From Bacteroidales bacterium (GTDB taxonomy: Bacteria > Bacteroidota > Bacteroidia > Bacteroidales > ML635J-15): a stretch of 49,250 bases of DNA. Location: contig JAFZWY010000047.1 of the NCBI GenBank assembly GCA_017617125.1, positions 1-49,250 on the forward strand. Reading direction: 5' to 3'. Of this stretch, positions 48,228-49,250 are shown piece after piece. Both the position numbers and the translations under genes were made by a program. The notes beneath the pieces were generated by a model. That model did not search any database. It was not told the origin of the DNA and saw only the letters and a program-made list of their open reading frames with translations. The stretch's first letter is position 1, and every line of letters starts with the position of its first letter.

Positions 48228-49250
48228 ATGAGTTTTGGTATGAAGAGATTGTTTGCAATTATACTTCTGAGTGTCTTGTCTTGTGCTTCGGCATTTGCCT
48301 ACGACTTTTCTGCAGTTTGCGAAAGCGGACAGACATTGTTCTATGAAATTACATCGAATGAAGAACCTTATACGGTAAAGGTTGTCGTGGAGAACTCAGG
48401 TTCATCAAATACATATAGTACATATCCGACAGGAGACCTTGTCATACCAACTTCTGTTACATATAATGGAATAGAATATACTGTTACTTGTATTGGTTGG
48501 GACGCTTTTTATAGATGTAGCGGACTAACATCCGTTAGTATGGGAAATACAATTACTGAAATTAGTGGATATGCATTTGAAAATTGCAGTGGACTTACAT
48601 CAATTACAATTCCATATTCTGTAGGTAAAATCGGTTTCGGTACATTTATGGGGTGTAATGGATTGGAGTCTGTTTATTATACCGGAGACATTGCACAGTG
48701 GTGTGAAATAATATTTAACAATGAAGAAGCAAATCCGCTTTACAAAGCACATAATCTATATATCAACAATACTCTTGTTACTGATTTGGTAATTCCTGAA
48801 TCAATAACTGAGATTAAGCCATATGCATTTTTAAATGCTTCATGCTTGACATCAGTCAGTCTCGGCAATTCTGTTGAGAGCATTGGATATCGTGCTTTTT
48901 GCGAATGTAGTGGCCTTACCGAGGTGATAATCTCCAATTCGGTGGATACGATAAAAAATTATGCATTTGAGAATTGCAATGGGGTACAATCTGTAACGAT
49001 AGGTAATTCTGTTAAGTACATTGGCGATAATGCATTTTCGGGTTGCTTAGGATTGTCAACTGTTAATTTTAATGCTACAAATTGTTCAGCAATGGGAGGG
49101 GATTACTGTGCTATGAGTAATCCTGAATATATGGTATTTTGGAATTGTCCGTCTTTATCAACTGTAAACATAGGCGATAATGTGTTGAAAATTCCCCAAA
49201 ACGCATTTTTAAACTGCGAAAGTTTGATTTCTGTGAATATGGGCAACTCG
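48228..49250 (+). CDS. BspA-like leucine-rich-repeat surface protein (partial, runs off the right edge)
   Basis: 341 residues are visible; the frame is open at the window end. The signal peptide ends near residue 24 (ALALA-like SCASAFA). From about 60 onwards there are LRR_5/BspA repeats of about 23 residues: ITEISGYAFENCSGLTSITI, VESIGYRAFCECSGLTEVII, VKYIGDNAFSGCLGLSTVNF. Two irregular inserts occur (YYTGDIAQWCEIIF and NCSAMGGDYCAMSNPE). BspA-type proteins bind host matrix or other cells; a C-terminal sorting domain would be expected outside the window. The ATG at 48240 is an alternative start. Confidence 0.88.
   Translation, partial: MSFGMKRLFAIILLSVLSCASAFAYDFSAVCESGQTLFYEITSNEEPYTVKVVVENSGSSNTYSTYPTGDLVIPTSVTYNGIEYTVTCIGWDAFYRCSGLTSVSMGNTITEISGYAFENCSGLTSITIPYSVGKIGFGTFMGCNGLESVYYTGDIAQWCEIIFNNEEANPLYKAHNLYINNTLVTDLVIPESITEIKPYAFLNASCLTSVSLGNSVESIGYRAFCECSGLTEVIISNSVDTIKNYAFENCNGVQSVTIGNSVKYIGDNAFSGCLGLSTVNFNATNCSAMGGDYCAMSNPEYMVFWNCPSLSTVNIGDNVLKIPQNAFLNCESLISVNMGNS

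Overview
The window is a chromosomal stretch of a Bacteroidota bacterium, almost certainly order Bacteroidales. The signs are: promoters of the Bacteroidetes type (a -7 box TAnnTTTG, in three places with a TTTG box 19 bases upstream), two secreted proteins with C-terminal Por/T9SS sorting domains, two TonB-dependent receptors with carboxypeptidase-like N-terminal domains, a FISUMP-domain protein, a BspA-type leucine-rich-repeat protein, and almost no Shine-Dalgarno sequences. It looks like a gut or rumen lineage, but I cannot name a genus. Most of the DNA is ordinary core genome in short operons.

Layout. Bases 1-140 are the left end of an IS3-like insertion sequence that runs off the window. 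On the minus strand to 9.9 kb follow a Ca2+-type P-ATPase with a CapA-type protein, then aroC - AddB-like nuclease - T9SS-secreted esterase, then a solitary RAYT (Y1 transposase) bracketed by REP-like hairpins. On the plus strand come sppA and an orphan tail-anchored protein of unknown family (12.0 kb). They are followed on the minus strand by a frameshifted small gene, tRNA-Val, and an operon reading diacylglycerol kinase-like - two unknown exported proteins - folC. A DUF7033/polysaccharide-deacetylase protein (17.2 kb, plus) converges on a formyltetrahydrofolate cyclo-ligase - YdcF - GNAT operon. From 20.5 to 25.6 kb, hpt - adk - TonB C-domain - ansA - TonB-dependent receptor run on the minus strand.

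A large T9SS surface protein with InlB-like repeats (25.8 kb) is followed by Sir2 - D-hydroxyacid dehydrogenase - lgt - coiled-coil membrane protein and GtrA (minus). Then come a tight plus-strand operon of a second copy of the unknown tail-anchored family, an AlbA_2/Schlafen-like protein and an M64 peptidase; a PgpH-type HD phosphodiesterase; a second TonB-dependent receptor; an OmpH-like protein; a glycosyltransferase; and a FISUMP protein. A kinase-RapZ fusion and a DUF2027-Smr protein lie on the minus strand, QueA-like and PlsC-like genes on the plus strand, and a BspA-like LRR protein is cut by the window end.

The less ordinary material lies between genes. It comprises: an unknown two-member protein family, one copy of which is flanked by direct repeats; a RAYT unit with outward symmetrical ends; a family of composite intergenic repeats that stop within a few bases of start codons; a duplicated promoter module in front of sppA and the PgpH-like gene; and face-to-face -7 boxes forming a palindrome between the Smr and queA genes. 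I saw no CRISPR array, phage, conjugative module or recognisable defence island.
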